From positions 1 to 64,000 of the forward strand of contig NZ_JASNJD010000019.1 in NCBI RefSeq assembly GCF_030164425.1: DNA of 64,000 nucleotides, given 5' to 3'. Shown here piece after piece: positions 8,627 to 17,533 of the stretch. Source of the stretch: Pseudodonghicola flavimaris. GTDB lineage: Bacteria > Pseudomonadota > Alphaproteobacteria > Rhodobacterales > Rhodobacteraceae. The notes under the pieces were generated by a model. That model worked only from the letters and a program-made list of their open reading frames with translations, was not told the DNA's origin and did no database searches. The position numbers and the translations under genes are program-made. Every line of letters starts with the position of its first letter. Position 1 is the first letter of the stretch.

Positions 8627-9784
8627 TCAGAGCAGCTTGCGCTCCAGCCCCTTCAGCATGTCGATACAGTGCCCCAGCTGCTCAAGGCTGAGGTATTCAT
8701 TGGCCTTGTGGGCCTGGGCGATGGACCCGGGCCCGCAGACCACCGCGCTCATCCCGATGGACTGGAACAGGCCGGCCTCGGTGCCGAAGGCGACCAGGTC
8801 GGTGTCATTGGCGCCGGTCAGCTCGCGCAGGATGTCACGGGCCTCGTTGGCCTCCGCCGGTTCCAGCCCGGCCACCTCGCCGATGGTTTCCAGATCGATC
8901 CGCGCCTGCGGGTGCACCGCGCGCATCGCCGGCAGCAGCACCTCCCGGCAATAGGCGTCGATCTCGCCCCGCACGTAATCGCGGTCGCTGGCGACCACCG
9001 GGCGCATCTCCCAATCGACGCTGCATTGCCCGGCGATGACGTTATGGGCGACACCGCCTTCGATCCGGCCCACCTGCAGGGTGCTCCACGGCGGCTCGAA
9101 CCGGCTGTTCACCGGCACCCGGGTCTTCAGATCGTCGCGCAGCTCCAGCAGCCGGCCGATATAGCGGGCGGCATATTCCACCGCCGAGACGCCACGGTCG
9201 GGTTGCGAGCCATGGCCTTCGAGCCCGTGAAACCGCGCGGTGTACTCGCAGCAGCCCTTGTGGCCCTCGATGATCCGCATTTCGGTCGGTTCGCCGATGA
9301 TCGCCACCGCCGGTCGGACGCCGACGCGGTCGATCTCCGCCACCAGCTGGCGGGCGCCGAGACAGCCGACTTCCTCATCGTAGGTGAAGCAGAAATGCAC
9401 CGGGCGGCGCAGCGGCAGATCGGCATAGGCCGGCGCCATCGCCACGGCGGCGGCGATGAACCCCTTCATGTCACAGCTGCCCCGGCCATAGAGCCGATTC
9501 TCGGCCCGCCGCATCCGGAACGGATCGGACAGCCAGCCGTCTTCCTCCGCCGGCACCACATCGCTGTGGCCCGACAGCACGATCCCGCCATCCGTCTCCG
9601 GTCCCAGCGTGGCGAAGAGATTGGCCTTTATCCCGCTGTCGTCGGTCATCAGATGCACCCGCGCACCGCTCTGTTCCAGGCGGTCGGCGAGATAGGCGAT
9701 GATATCCAGATTGCTGTCGGCAGAGACCGAGGGGAAGGCGATCAGATCGGCCAGGATATCGGCGGCGGTTTGGGTGTCGGGCAT
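8627..9784 (-). CDS. argE: Acetylornithine deacetylase family protein (ArgE-like, M20A)
   Basis: 385 residues from the chosen ATG, which has GAGAGG nine bases upstream; the frame stays open further but codes Arg/Pro-rich sequence unlike the family. M20A motifs are LSGHSDVVPAEEDGW (metal His near residue 79), GRGSCDMKGF (bridging Asp), CFTYDEEVGCLG (catalytic Glu) and GEPTEMRII. ArgE removes acetyl from N-acetylornithine; many homologues in catabolic clusters act on other N-acyl diamino acids. Being divergent from the ectoine-type genes, it could act on N-acetyl-diaminobutyrate, but that is inference. The M20 gene beside it is read in the same direction. Confidence 0.85.
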   Translation of the reverse strand: MPDTQTAADILADLIAFPSVSADSNLDIIAYLADRLEQSGARVHLMTDDSGIKANLFATLGPETDGGIVLSGHSDVVPAEEDGWLSDPFRMRRAENRLYGRGSCDMKGFIAAAVAMAPAYADLPLRRPVHFCFTYDEEVGCLGARQLVAEIDRVGVRPAVAIIGEPTEMRIIEGHKGCCEYTARFHGLEGHGSQPDRGVSAVEYAARYIGRLLELRDDLKTRVPVNSRFEPPWSTLQVGRIEGGVAHNVIAGQCSVDWEMRPVVASDRDYVRGEIDAYCREVLLPAMRAVHPQARIDLETIGEVAGLEPAEANEARDILRELTGANDTDLVAFGTEAGLFQSIGMSAVVCGPGSIAQAHKANEYLSLEQLGHCIDMLKGLERKLL

Positions 9785-9999
9785 TGCGGGGCCTCTCTCG
9801 GTGGGGGGAAAGGGCGGGCAGGGCGGCATGGCCTCTCTCTGCGGTCGCAGAAGTCGGGCGATATTGCAAGGGGCGGGGGCCGCGACGGCGCCGCAAAGGC
9901 GGGCGTCCGGGCGCAGCCGCCGGGAGGACGACCAGACCGGCGGGGCCTTTGCCCGGCGGCGGGGTTCCCCGGCGGGCCGAAATCTGCACACTGGCGGAT

Positions 10000-11007
10000 A
10001 TGACGCTGACGCTTGCCGATATCTTCGAGGCCGCGCGCCGCCTGCGCGGGGTGGCCGATAATACGCCGCTGGTGCCGTCGCCGGCGCTCTCCGCCCGGGT
10101 CGGGCAGGAGGTGCTGCTGAAGCTGGAGATCGCCCAGCCGATCGGCGCCTTCAAGCTGCGCGGAGCGCTGAACGCGGTGGCGGCGCTGCCGGCGGACTGT
10201 CCCGGCGTGACCTGCTGTTCCACCGGCAACCACGGGCGCGGGGTGGCCTGGGCGGCGGCGCAGCGCGGTCTGCGGGCGGTGATCTGCATGTCCGCCCTGG
10301 TGCCCGAGGCGAAGGTGGCCGGTATCCGGGCGCTGGGGGCCGAGGTCTTCATTCACGGTCGCAGCCAGGACGAGGCGATGGCCGAAAGCCGGCGGCGCGC
10401 CGCGGCGGAGGGGCTGGTGGAGATTTCCCCCTTTGACGATGCACGGGTGATCGCCGGGCAGGGCACCATCGGGCTGGAGCTGATGGCGGCGCGCCCGGAT
10501 CTGGAGACGATCCTGGTGCCGCTGTCGGGCGGCGGGCTGGCGGCCGGGGTGGCGCTGGCCGCCCGGTCCATCAAGCCGCAGCTCCGGGTGATCGGGGTCA
10601 GCATGGCGCGGGGCGCAGCGATGGCGGCCTCTCTGGCGGCGGGCCATCCGGTCGAGGTGACCGAGCAGGCCAGCCTCGCCGACAGTCTCGGCGGCGGCAT
10701 CGGTCTGGACAACCGGCTGAGCTTTGCGCTCTGCCGCGCTCTGCTCGACGACGTGCTCCTGGTGACGGAGGAGGAGATCCGCGACGCCATGCAGCTGCAT
10801 TTCTTCGAGGACCGGCTGGTGACCGAGGGCGCCGGCGCGGTCGGGGCCGCGGCGCTGATGTCGGGGCGCCTGCCGCCGTCACAGGGGCCGGTCGCCACCA
10901 TTCTGACCGGGCGCAATCCGGACATGGCCGGTTTCCTCGCCCTGATGGCAGGGGAAGACATCGCGCTCGGCGATCTGATCATCCGGGGGAAGACCTATGG
11001 CACATGA
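10000..11007 (+). CDS. eutB: Hydroxyectoine utilization dehydratase EutB (threonine dehydratase-like)
   Basis: A 335-residue fold-type II PLP enzyme. The PLP lysine is Lys52 in GAFKLRGALNAV; the phosphate-binding glycine loop is PLSGGGLAAGVAL around residue 174, and the asparagine loop is CCSTGNHGRGVAW. Overall sequence and the gene pair with eutC fit EutB, proposed to act on the hydroxylated diaminobutyrate derived from hydroxyectoine. The ATG is chosen after a long open but low-quality frame because MTLTLADIFEAARRL is the normal family N-terminus. Its 3' end overlaps the eutC start by 11 bases. A generic serine/threonine dehydratase is the alternative. Confidence 0.8.
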   Translation: MTLTLADIFEAARRLRGVADNTPLVPSPALSARVGQEVLLKLEIAQPIGAFKLRGALNAVAALPADCPGVTCCSTGNHGRGVAWAAAQRGLRAVICMSALVPEAKVAGIRALGAEVFIHGRSQDEAMAESRRRAAAEGLVEISPFDDARVIAGQGTIGLELMAARPDLETILVPLSGGGLAAGVALAARSIKPQLRVIGVSMARGAAMAASLAAGHPVEVTEQASLADSLGGGIGLDNRLSFALCRALLDDVLLVTEEEIRDAMQLHFFEDRLVTEGAGAVGAAALMSGRLPPSQGPVATILTGRNPDMAGFLALMAGEDIALGDLIIRGKTYGT

Positions 11008-11983
11008 TATCCGCATCGTGACGGAGGCGGAGTTGCGCGCCGCGCTCAGTCTCGATCTGACCATGGTGGAGGTGATCGAACGCGCCTTCGCGGCACTGGC
11101 CGAAGGTGGTGTGGTGATGCCGCCGATCCTGTCGATGGAGCTGCCGCAGGTGCATGGGGAGGTCGATGTGAAGACCGCGTATCTGCCTGGTTTCGACGGT
11201 TTCGCCATCAAGGTCAGCCCGGGGTTCTTTGACAATCCCAAGCTGGGCCTGCCCAGCCTCAATGGGCTGATGATCCTGCTGTCGGCGCAGACCGGTCTGG
11301 TCGAGGCGGTATTTCTGGACAACGGCTATCTCACCGATCTGCGCACTGCCGCCGCCGGCGCCGTCGCCGCCCGCCATCTGGCACCGGAGCGGGTGGAGAC
11401 CGCCGGGGTGATCGGCACCGGGGTGCAGGCGCGGCTGCAGATGCAGGCGGCGCATCTGGTGCGCCCCTTCACCCGCCTGCTGGTGCATGGCCGCGATCCG
11501 GCCCGGGCCGAGGCCTGCGCCGCCGATCTGTCCCGGCTGCTGGGCGTTCCGGCGGAGGTGCGGGCAGAGGCCGCCTCGCTGCTGGCTGACAGCCAGCTGG
11601 TGGTCACCACCACGCCGGCGCGCAGCCCGGTGGTGATGGCCGACTGGCTGCACCCGGGGCTGCATATCACCGCCATGGGATCGGATCAGCCCGGCAAGAA
11701 CGAGATCGAACCCAGGGCGCTGATCGCCGCCGATCTCTATGTCTGCGACCGGGTCAGCCAATGCGAGCTGTCGGGGGAACTGGAGGCGGCGGTGTTGCAG
11801 GGGCTGTGGACCCGCGGCACGCCGCCGGAGCTGGGCCAGATCGTCGCCGGCCAGCATCCCGGGCGGCAGCGGGTGGAGGAGGTCACCATCGCGGATCTGA
11901 CCGGAACCGGGGCACAGGACACCGCCATCGCCAGCCATGTGCGCCGGCTTCTGGGGCAGACCGGCACGCTGATCCGGGCCTGA
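10997..11983 (+). CDS. eutC: Ectoine utilization protein EutC (ornithine cyclodeaminase family)
   Basis: A 328-residue NAD-dependent mu-crystallin/ornithine cyclodeaminase homologue. It contains PPILSMELPQVHGEVDVKTAY (described here by its ends: PPILSM and VDVKTAY), KVSPGFFDNPKLGLPSLNG, LDNGYLTDLRTAAAGAVAA and the Rossmann motif GVIGTGVQARLQ near residue 137. These blocks are those of EutC rather than of plain ornithine cyclodeaminase. Overlap with eutB implies coupled translation. The regulator gene starts about 80 bases downstream. Confidence 0.87.
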   Translation: MAHDIRIVTEAELRAALSLDLTMVEVIERAFAALAEGGVVMPPILSMELPQVHGEVDVKTAYLPGFDGFAIKVSPGFFDNPKLGLPSLNGLMILLSAQTGLVEAVFLDNGYLTDLRTAAAGAVAARHLAPERVETAGVIGTGVQARLQMQAAHLVRPFTRLLVHGRDPARAEACAADLSRLLGVPAEVRAEAASLLADSQLVVTTTPARSPVVMADWLHPGLHITAMGSDQPGKNEIEPRALIAADLYVCDRVSQCELSGELEAAVLQGLWTRGTPPELGQIVAGQHPGRQRVEEVTIADLTGTGAQDTAIASHVRRLLGQTGTLIRA

Positions 11984-12064
11984 GCGCGGCCCGGGAACCG
12001 GCGCTGTTTCGCGCGCCTGCCGGCTCTGCTACCAGCGGAGAGAGGGTTTGGAGAGTGAGACGGG

Positions 12065-12559
12065 ATGAGCGGTCCGGACAAGCGTGATATCGACATTCTC
12101 AAGGTGCTGGCCGCAGAGGGGCGCATCACCAAGACCGAATTGGCCGCCCGCGTCGGCCTGTCGCCGACGCCGGCCTGGAACCGGCTGAAAAAGCTGGAAA
12201 AGGCGCGGATCATCGAAAGCTATCAGGCGCGGATTAATCTGAAGAGGGTGGCGCCCTCGGTCACTGTTTTCGTCGCCGCCGAACTGGCCGATCACACTGC
12301 CGCCAGCTTTCGCGCCTTCGAGGACGCGGTGCAGCAGCACGACCGTATCGTCGCCTGCTGGGCGCTGGGCGGCGGATACGACTACCTGCTGCAGATCGTC
12401 GCCCGCGATATCGACGATTACCAGCGGTTCATCGACGATCTGCTGGAGGCCCGGCTGGGGCTGGCGCGCTATTTCACCTATGTGGTGACCAAGCCGGTGA
12501 AATCCGGGGGGGTGCCGCCGCTGGAGCTGTTGCTGGGCGATCCCGGCGCCGCCGACTGA
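12065..12559 (+). CDS. Lrp/AsnC family regulator (DoeX/AsnC of ectoine clusters)
   Basis: A 164-residue feast/famine regulator. The N-terminal winged helix includes DKRDIDILKVLAAEGR and the recognition helix KTELAARVGLSPTPAWNRLKKLEKA (about residues 21-45); the C-terminal half is a RAM ligand-binding domain ending with ARYFTYVVTKPVK. Its position after eutC and before an aminotransferase matches the asnC gene of Rhodobacteraceae ectoine clusters, where it responds to pathway intermediates. A strong terminator-like hairpin directly follows its stop. Confidence 0.88.
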   Translation: MSGPDKRDIDILKVLAAEGRITKTELAARVGLSPTPAWNRLKKLEKARIIESYQARINLKRVAPSVTVFVAAELADHTAASFRAFEDAVQQHDRIVACWALGGGYDYLLQIVARDIDDYQRFIDDLLEARLGLARYFTYVVTKPVKSGGVPPLELLLGDPGAAD

Positions 12560-12569
12560 GCCGGAGAGG

Positions 12570-12607
12570 AATCCTCTGTCAGAGCCACCCGGGGCAGAGG
12601 ATTTTTC
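12570..12607 (+). terminator. Intrinsic terminator after the Lrp/AsnC regulator
   Basis: AATCCTCTG and CAGAGGATT form a perfect nine-base stem around a 16-base loop, followed at once by TTTTC. It starts about ten bases after the regulator stop, so it separates eutB-eutC-asnC from the downstream aminotransferase gene, at least partly. Confidence 0.75.
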
Positions 12608-12778
12608 TGCATGGGCGGCGGAATTCGGTCCCGATCGCTGCCACGGCTCTGCCATGTTCCGGACATCTCCGCTGCGCAACCCCGCGCGGACCGGCCGGGG
12701 GCATCCTGTGTCGGCCCGTGCCGGTGTCCGGTTCTTGCCGACGGGCGCAGCGGATCCACCGCCACAGGAGCCGCCGCG

Positions 12779-14149
12779 ATGCTGAAGAACGATCAACTCG
12801 AGACCTGGGATCGGGAGAATTTCTTTCATCCCTCCACCCATCTGGCGCAATTCGCCCGGGGTGAGCTGCCGCAGCGGGTACTGACCGGCGGTTCGGGCTG
12901 TCATATCGAGGATCGTGACGGGAACCGGCTGCTCGACGCCTTTGCCGGGCTCTATTGCGTCAACGTCGGCTATGGCCGGAGCGAGATCGCCGAGGCCATC
13001 GCCGCCCAGGCGAAGGAGCTGGCCTATTACCACGCCTATGTCGGCCATGGCACGGAGGCCTCGATCACCCTGGCCAAGATGATCCTGGACCGTGCCCCCG
13101 ACCACATGAGCCGGGTCTATTTCGGCCTTGGCGGTTCGGACGCGAATGAGACCAACATCAAGCTGGTCTGGTATTACAACAACGTGCTGGGCCGTCCGGA
13201 GAAGAAAAAGATCATCTCGCGCTGGCGCGGCTATCATGGCTCCGGGCTGATGACCGGATCGCTGACAGGGCTGGAGGGGTTCCAGAAGACCTTCGATCTG
13301 CCGCTGGACCGGGTGATCCATACCGATGCGCCCTACTATTTCCGCCGCGCCGACCCGGGCCAGAGCGAGGCGCAGTTCACCGACCAATGCGTCGCCAGTC
13401 TTGAGGCGCTGATCGAACGGGAGGGCGCCGATACCATTGCCGCCTTCATCGGCGAACCGGCGCTGGGCACCGGCGGGCTGGTGCCGCCACCCGAAGGCTA
13501 CTGGCCGGCGATTCAGGCGGTGCTGGACCGGAACGACATCCTGCTGATCGCGGATGAGGTGGTCACCGGTTTCGGCCGGCTCGGCAGCATGTTCGGCTCG
13601 GGCCACTATGGCATCCGCCCCGATCTCATCACCATCGCCAAGGGGCTGACCTCGGCCTATGCGCCGCTGTCGGGCTCGATCGTTTCCGACCGCATGTGGA
13701 AGGTGCTGGAGCAGGGGACCGACGCCTATGGCCCCATCGGTCACGGCTGGACCTATTCGGCGCATCCCATCGGGGCGGCGGCTGGGGTCGCGAACCTCAG
13801 GCTGCTGGACGATCTCGGCCTGGTGCGCAACGCCGGCGAGATGGGCGCCTATCTGAAGGCGGCGCTGACCGAGGCGCTGGGCGATCACCCGCATGTGGGC
13901 GATATCCGCGGCGAAGGCCTGCTCTGCGCGGTGGAATTCGTCCGCGACCGCGACAATCGCAGTTTCTTCGACGCGGCGGAGAAGGTCGGCCCGACGGTGG
14001 CGGCGCGGCTGCTGGATCAGGGGGTGATCGGCCGGGCCATGCCGCAGGGCGATATTCTGGGCTTTGCCCCGCCGTTCTGCCTGACCCGGGCGGAGGCGGA
14101 TGAGATCGTCGCCAAGACGGTCCGGGCGGTGGCGGCGGCCGGGCTGTGA
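12779..14149 (+). CDS. Class III aminotransferase (diaminobutyrate transaminase DoeD/Atf-like)
   Basis: A 456-residue omega-amino-acid:pyruvate type PLP transaminase. Motifs: [13 protein letters not shown] near residue 55, [22 protein letters not shown] (residues 149-157), the Asp of [11 protein letters not shown] at residue 259 and the PLP lysine Lys288 in [13 protein letters not shown]. The position after eutB-eutC-asnC matches atf/doeD, which deaminates diaminobutyrate to aspartate semialdehyde. The ATG follows CAGGAGCC; the frame is open upstream but does not resemble the family. The paired semialdehyde dehydrogenase is not nearby, unless the aldehyde dehydrogenase 48 kb away serves. Confidence 0.85.
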   Translation: MLKNDQLETWDRENFFHPSTHLAQFARGELPQRVLTGGSGCHIEDRDGNRLLDAFAGLYCVNVGYGRSEIAEAIAAQAKELAYYHAYVGHGTEASITLAKMILDRAPDHMSRVYFGLGGSDANETNIKLVWYYNNVLGRPEKKKIISRWRGYHGSGLMTGSLTGLEGFQKTFDLPLDRVIHTDAPYYFRRADPGQSEAQFTDQCVASLEALIEREGADTIAAFIGEPALGTGGLVPPPEGYWPAIQAVLDRNDILLIADEVVTGFGRLGSMFGSGHYGIRPDLITIAKGLTSAYAPLSGSIVSDRMWKVLEQGTDAYGPIGHGWTYSAHPIGAAAGVANLRLLDDLGLVRNAGEMGAYLKAALTEALGDHPHVGDIRGEGLLCAVEFVRDRDNRSFFDAAEKVGPTVAARLLDQGVIGRAMPQGDILGFAPPFCLTRAEADEIVAKTVRAVAAAGL

Positions 14150-14202
14150 CCCGGGGCTGATCGGGGCGGGCGGTGCCGGCCGCCCGCCTGCGAAATCAAC
14201 CT

Positions 14203-14263
14203 TTGTCGTTTTGCGTAAAATGTCCCAGAATGCCGGGAGTATCTGTTCGGGTGGCATTTTACG
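14203..14263 (+). promoter_or_regulatory. Possible promoter and long inverted repeat upstream of the small lipoprotein
   Basis: TTGTCG and CAGAAT spaced by 17 bases resemble -35 and -10 boxes (each four of six). The spacer holds CGTAAAATG, whose exact reverse complement CATTTTACG recurs 32 bases on, at 14255-14263, ten bases before the lipoprotein start codon. The arrangement could be an operator pair or a leader hairpin. Local AT content is higher than the surroundings. Confidence 0.4.
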
Positions 14264-14273
14264 GGGGCCGGGA

Positions 14274-14495
14274 ATGAAAACGGGACTTGCACTGATCGTC
14301 GTGACACTTGCCCTGGCCGGCTGCGGCCAGCGCTATGCCGAGGCATGGTATCAGCGCAAGGCGCAATGCGCCGGCGGCGACTACACCGCCTGTTCCGAGA
14401 TCGGCCATCAGGCCCGCGCCGCCATGGGCGGGCCATCGGTGTCGCCAGCGGCCAGCGCCGTACCGATGCCGCTGTCGACCCCGATCATCGACTGA
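14274..14495 (+). CDS. Small lipoprotein
   Basis: A 73-residue protein with a lipoprotein signal peptide: MKTGLALIVVTLALAGCGQ, with lipobox LAGC and the modified Cys at residue 17. The mature part is about 57 residues with two further cysteines (CAGGDYTAC) and a Ser/Pro/Ala-rich end. No known family is recognised. GGGGGCCGGGA precedes the ATG. It is expected at the inner or outer membrane. It stands alone between the aminotransferase and a convergent permease. Confidence 0.7.
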   Translation: MKTGLALIVVTLALAGCGQRYAEAWYQRKAQCAGGDYTACSEIGHQARAAMGGPSVSPAASAVPMPLSTPIID

Positions 14496-14522
14496 GCTCG
14501 GGGCGCCGAGGCGCGGGCTCAG
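14492..14522. terminator. Hairpin spanning both stop codons of a convergent gene pair
   Basis: CTGAGC and GCTCAG are reverse complements and contain the TGA stops of the lipoprotein (plus strand) and the SLC13 permease (minus strand). The stem is short and without a T-run, so bidirectional termination is only a possibility. Confidence 0.35.
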
Positions 14523-15898
14523 AACATCCCCAGCAGCCGCCACCACAGGTAGTCGAGCGGGATGAAGATCAGGAAGGTCAGCGCCACCAGCGACAGGGTC
14601 ATCTTCAGCAGTGGCCGGGTGGATTCGCCGGCCAGCCCCATCGCCACGATCAGCGGGCCGATCTGATAGGGAAAGAACACCGTCGAGAAGCCGATCACCT
14701 GGGTCATCACCACGGTTTCGAGCGGAAGGCCGGTGGCATTGGACAGATCCTGTGCGATCGGGGTCAGCACCGCCGGCAGCCCGGCCATGGTGGTGAAGAC
14801 GCCGGTCAGGATCCCGAGGGTGGAGATCGACAGGAAGTTCAGGAAATCCTGCCCCTGCTGCAGCGGCAGCAGCGCGGTGACGTGATGCGCCACGATCGGC
14901 CCCAGCCCGGTCGAGGTCACCACCGCTCCCAGCGCCAGCGCCCCGGAGATGAAGAGGATCACGCCGAAATCCACCGCGCCTTTGAACACCTTGGGCGGTA
15001 CGAAGCCGGTTTGCGGTGTCAGCAGCACCAGAGAGGTGGCCAGCCCGATCCAGGCCGGGTTCAACCCGTGCATCTGGTCGGTGGCCCAGAGCGCCACGGT
15101 CACCAACAGGATGCCGAGCAGCGCCAGCTGCCGCCGCGCCGCCCCGGGCCGGTGATCGAAGCCGGGGGCGGGCCGGTCGGTGGTGACTTTGGCCGGGAAA
15201 TACAGCAGCACCAGCAGCACGATGGCGATGGATTTGACGATGCCCAGCACCGGATAGTGCAGCAGCAGGTAATCGGCATAGCTGAAATGCAGCCCCAGCG
15301 TTCGCTCTGCCACCCCGGCCATCACCACATTGGGGATATTCGATGGCAGGATGCCGAAGCTGGGCATATTGGTGCCGAAGGCGATTACCACGGCCACGCC
15401 AGTGCGCCCCTTGCTGCCCTTGTCCAGCCCCAGCACATCGGCCAGTGCCATGCCGACCGGCACCAGCACCGCCGCCCGCCCCATCGAAGAGGGCATGAGA
15501 AAGCCCATGATGGCGCCGATCAGCATCAGCCCTGCGATCAGCACCGCGTAGCTGTGCGAAAGATGCGGCCGCGCCAGGGTGCCGATCCGGGCGCCCAGCC
15601 CGGAATGGGTGATCGCGGCGCCGATGACGAAACCGGTGACCACCAGCCAGATCGCGGTGGAGGAGAAACCGGAGAACACCACCGTCGGTGGCGCCAGATC
15701 CAGCAGCAGCAGCGTGGTGAAGAAGAAGGCGGAGCCGACATAGGCCGGCACGATCCCCGTCGCCCAGAGCCCGAGCGTGAGCAGCACCACGCCGAAGGTC
15801 AACGCCTGGCTCTGGTTCAGGCCGCCCGGCAGGCTGAGCGAGACGGCCAGCGCGACCAGCGCGATGACGATGATGATGAGTTCCTTGAAATATCGCAT
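14519..15898 (-). CDS. SLC13/DASS family anion:sodium symporter-like permease
   Basis: A 459-residue inner-membrane protein with about 12 hydrophobic segments and no soluble domain. The two internal repeats carry the DASS hallmarks, SSTAIWLVVTGF in the first half and FTTMAGLPAVLTPIAQ in the second; FGTNMPSFGILPSNIPN includes the Asn-Pro-like hairpin region. The family moves di- and tricarboxylates, sulfate or sulfonates with Na+. The substrate cannot be assigned here. It is divergent from an AraC regulator with 73 bases between start codons, a common regulator/target arrangement. Confidence 0.85.
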   Translation of the reverse strand: MRYFKELIIIVIALVALAVSLSLPGGLNQSQALTFGVVLLTLGLWATGIVPAYVGSAFFFTTLLLLDLAPPTVVFSGFSSTAIWLVVTGFVIGAAITHSGLGARIGTLARPHLSHSYAVLIAGLMLIGAIMGFLMPSSMGRAAVLVPVGMALADVLGLDKGSKGRTGVAVVIAFGTNMPSFGILPSNIPNVVMAGVAERTLGLHFSYADYLLLHYPVLGIVKSIAIVLLVLLYFPAKVTTDRPAPGFDHRPGAARRQLALLGILLVTVALWATDQMHGLNPAWIGLATSLVLLTPQTGFVPPKVFKGAVDFGVILFISGALALGAVVTSTGLGPIVAHHVTALLPLQQGQDFLNFLSISTLGILTGVFTTMAGLPAVLTPIAQDLSNATGLPLETVVMTQVIGFSTVFFPYQIGPLIVAMGLAGESTRPLLKMTLSLVALTFLIFIPLDYLWWRLLGMF

Positions 15899-15971
15899 GA
15901 GGGGATCCTGGTGGCAGGGAAGGCGCGATAGAGACCTATGAAATCTCTCAGGAATGCTCTAGAACGACATT

Positions 15972-16781
15972 ATGCCAAAACATGTCGAATATCCGTCAAG
16001 CCCCCTGCGTGAGCCCACCGGCGACGGGTTCGATCTGTCGCCGCGGCGGCCGGTGATCGCCCGCTGCGGCACGTTGGGCAGCGGTTTTGCGGTGCAGCCG
16101 CATGCCCATCCGCGGGCGCAGCTCGTTCTCTGTCTCGACGGAACGTTGCGGCTGCGGGCGGGAGAGGATGTCTGGATGGTGCCGCACAAGCACGCGGTGT
16201 GGATTCCCGGCGGTCAGCGGCACCAGCTGTCGACCCAGACGGCGCTGCGCGTGCGTCACCTCTATGTCGCGCCGCAATTTGCCGCCCGCGCCGGGCTGCC
16301 GCAGAGCTGCACGGTGCTGCGCGGCTCGCCGCTGTTGCGTGGCATTGTCGAGCGTCTGGCAGAGGTGGCCGACCCGGCGGCGCCGGCGGCCCGGCGTCTG
16401 GCCTGGGTCGCCCTGGACGAGATCGCCAGGCTGAGGCCCGCCGCGCTGCATCTGCCCGGCGCGCGCGACAGCCGGCTGGCCATGGCGATGGCGCATTTCC
16501 TGCGCCATCCCGAGGAACGCCGCAACCTGGCCGAGGTTGCCCGCGACATCGGCACCTCCGACCGCACGCTGGAGCGGCTCTTCGTGGCGGAGACCGGCAT
16601 GACTTTTCGTGACTGGCGCGGCAAGCTGCGCTGCATGGTGGCGCTGGAGGGGATCGAGCGGGGCGAGACCAGCACCGCGCTGGCCGGGCGGCTGGGCTAT
16701 TCCAGCCCCTCGGCCTTTATCGCCGCGTTTCGCCGGCAACTGGGGGCGCCGCCCTCGGCCTTTCGCAAGGATGCGGTCTGA
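15972..16781 (+). CDS. AraC family transcriptional regulator
   Basis: A 269-residue protein: N-terminal cupin domain (HAHPRAQLVLCLDGTLRLR around residues 38-56 and VWIPGGQRHQL near 76-86) and C-terminal double helix-turn-helix of AraC type (about residues 172-265, with DRTLERLFVAETGMTFRDW and LGYSSPSAFIAAFRRQLG). It is divergent from the SLC13 permease and likely controls it in response to the transported compound. The ATG lacks a strong ribosome site. Confidence 0.88.
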   Translation: MPKHVEYPSSPLREPTGDGFDLSPRRPVIARCGTLGSGFAVQPHAHPRAQLVLCLDGTLRLRAGEDVWMVPHKHAVWIPGGQRHQLSTQTALRVRHLYVAPQFAARAGLPQSCTVLRGSPLLRGIVERLAEVADPAAPAARRLAWVALDEIARLRPAALHLPGARDSRLAMAMAHFLRHPEERRNLAEVARDIGTSDRTLERLFVAETGMTFRDWRGKLRCMVALEGIERGETSTALAGRLGYSSPSAFIAAFRRQLGAPPSAFRKDAV

Positions 16782-16808
16782 CCGGGGCGAGGCGCCTGCC
16801 CGGTCAGA
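16777..16808. terminator. Palindrome shared by two convergent genes, covering both stop codons
   Basis: TCTGACCGGG and CCCGGTCAGA form a perfect ten-base stem with a 12-base loop. The arms contain the stop codons of the AraC regulator (plus) and of the MAPEG protein (minus). No T-run on either side. Probably a compact bidirectional termination or transcript-end structure. Confidence 0.5.
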
Positions 16809-17190
16809 TCAGCGCCATCAGGATATCGGCAACCGACAGCACCAGCAGCAGGGCGAAACAGCTGAGAATGCCGTATTTGCGGCCCCAGCTGCGATCATCG
16901 CGCTGCATGCCATAGGCATGGGCGGCGCGCGACAGGATCAGCACGATCCCCGCCAGATGCACTGCCAGCGCCGGGGCGCCCTGCGCCTCCAGCGCGCCGA
17001 TCAGGATCAGGGTGATCGGCGCGTATTCGGCGAAATTCGCATGGGTGCGCACGCGGCGGTTCAGCGTGTCGTCGCCGCCGTCGCCCAGCGACTGTTTCAG
17101 GACAACGCGCTGCTTGATCACGTGGAACGACAGGAAGAGATACATCAGGCCGGCGAGACCGGCGTAGAGGGCGGTGATGGTCAGGGTCAT
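16804..17190 (-). CDS. MAPEG family membrane protein
   Basis: A 128-residue protein with four predicted membrane helices: ITALYAGLAGLMYLFLSF, the segment with YAPITLILIGALEAQG, VHLAGIVLILSRAAHAYG and YGILSCFALLLVLSVADILMAL. The RVRTHANFAEYAPITLIL block (about residues 45-62) is typical of bacterial MAPEG (microsomal glutathione transferase-like) proteins. Catalytic activity with glutathione is not established for most bacterial members. The chosen ATG gives the normal N-terminus; the frame extends 24 codons upstream without support. Confidence 0.85.
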   Translation of the reverse strand: MTLTITALYAGLAGLMYLFLSFHVIKQRVVLKQSLGDGGDDTLNRRVRTHANFAEYAPITLILIGALEAQGAPALAVHLAGIVLILSRAAHAYGMQRDDRSWGRKYGILSCFALLLVLSVADILMALI

Positions 17191-17533
17191 GGGTCCGTTT
17201 CGTCTGGCTGTGGGATATCCGCGCTCCAGCTCATATTCCGAAATCGTTGAGTGTCGATGCACAGCCGCCGTGCGCCGATGCGCTGTGACTCCTCGTCGCG
17301 GCGCGGGGATGAAAATTTCACCGCCCGAGGGGGAGGGGGCATCCGATTGCGGGCGATGGGAGGCACCGTGCCGTGACGGCGCGGATCGCCTTGGCCGTGT
17401 GGGCCGGCAGTCGAGGGAAGGAGGGATCGCAGACAGGCGGAACTGACCGGGCAGACTGGTGCGGCGGGATGTCGAGCCGCTGCCGCGCGGCCGAGGGAGG
17501 CCACGGGGCCGAAACCCCGCGGCGGAGCCGGGG
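17191..17533. other. 343-base stretch without a gene
   Basis: No convincing coding region. It holds the upstream region of the MAPEG gene and the 3' trailer of the biotin carboxylase unit. A stem of CCACGGGG with CCCCGCGG (one G-U pair) at about 17500-17522 could end the minus-strand operon, but there is no T-run. A short AT patch, GAAAATTTC, lies at about 17311-17319. Confidence 0.5.
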
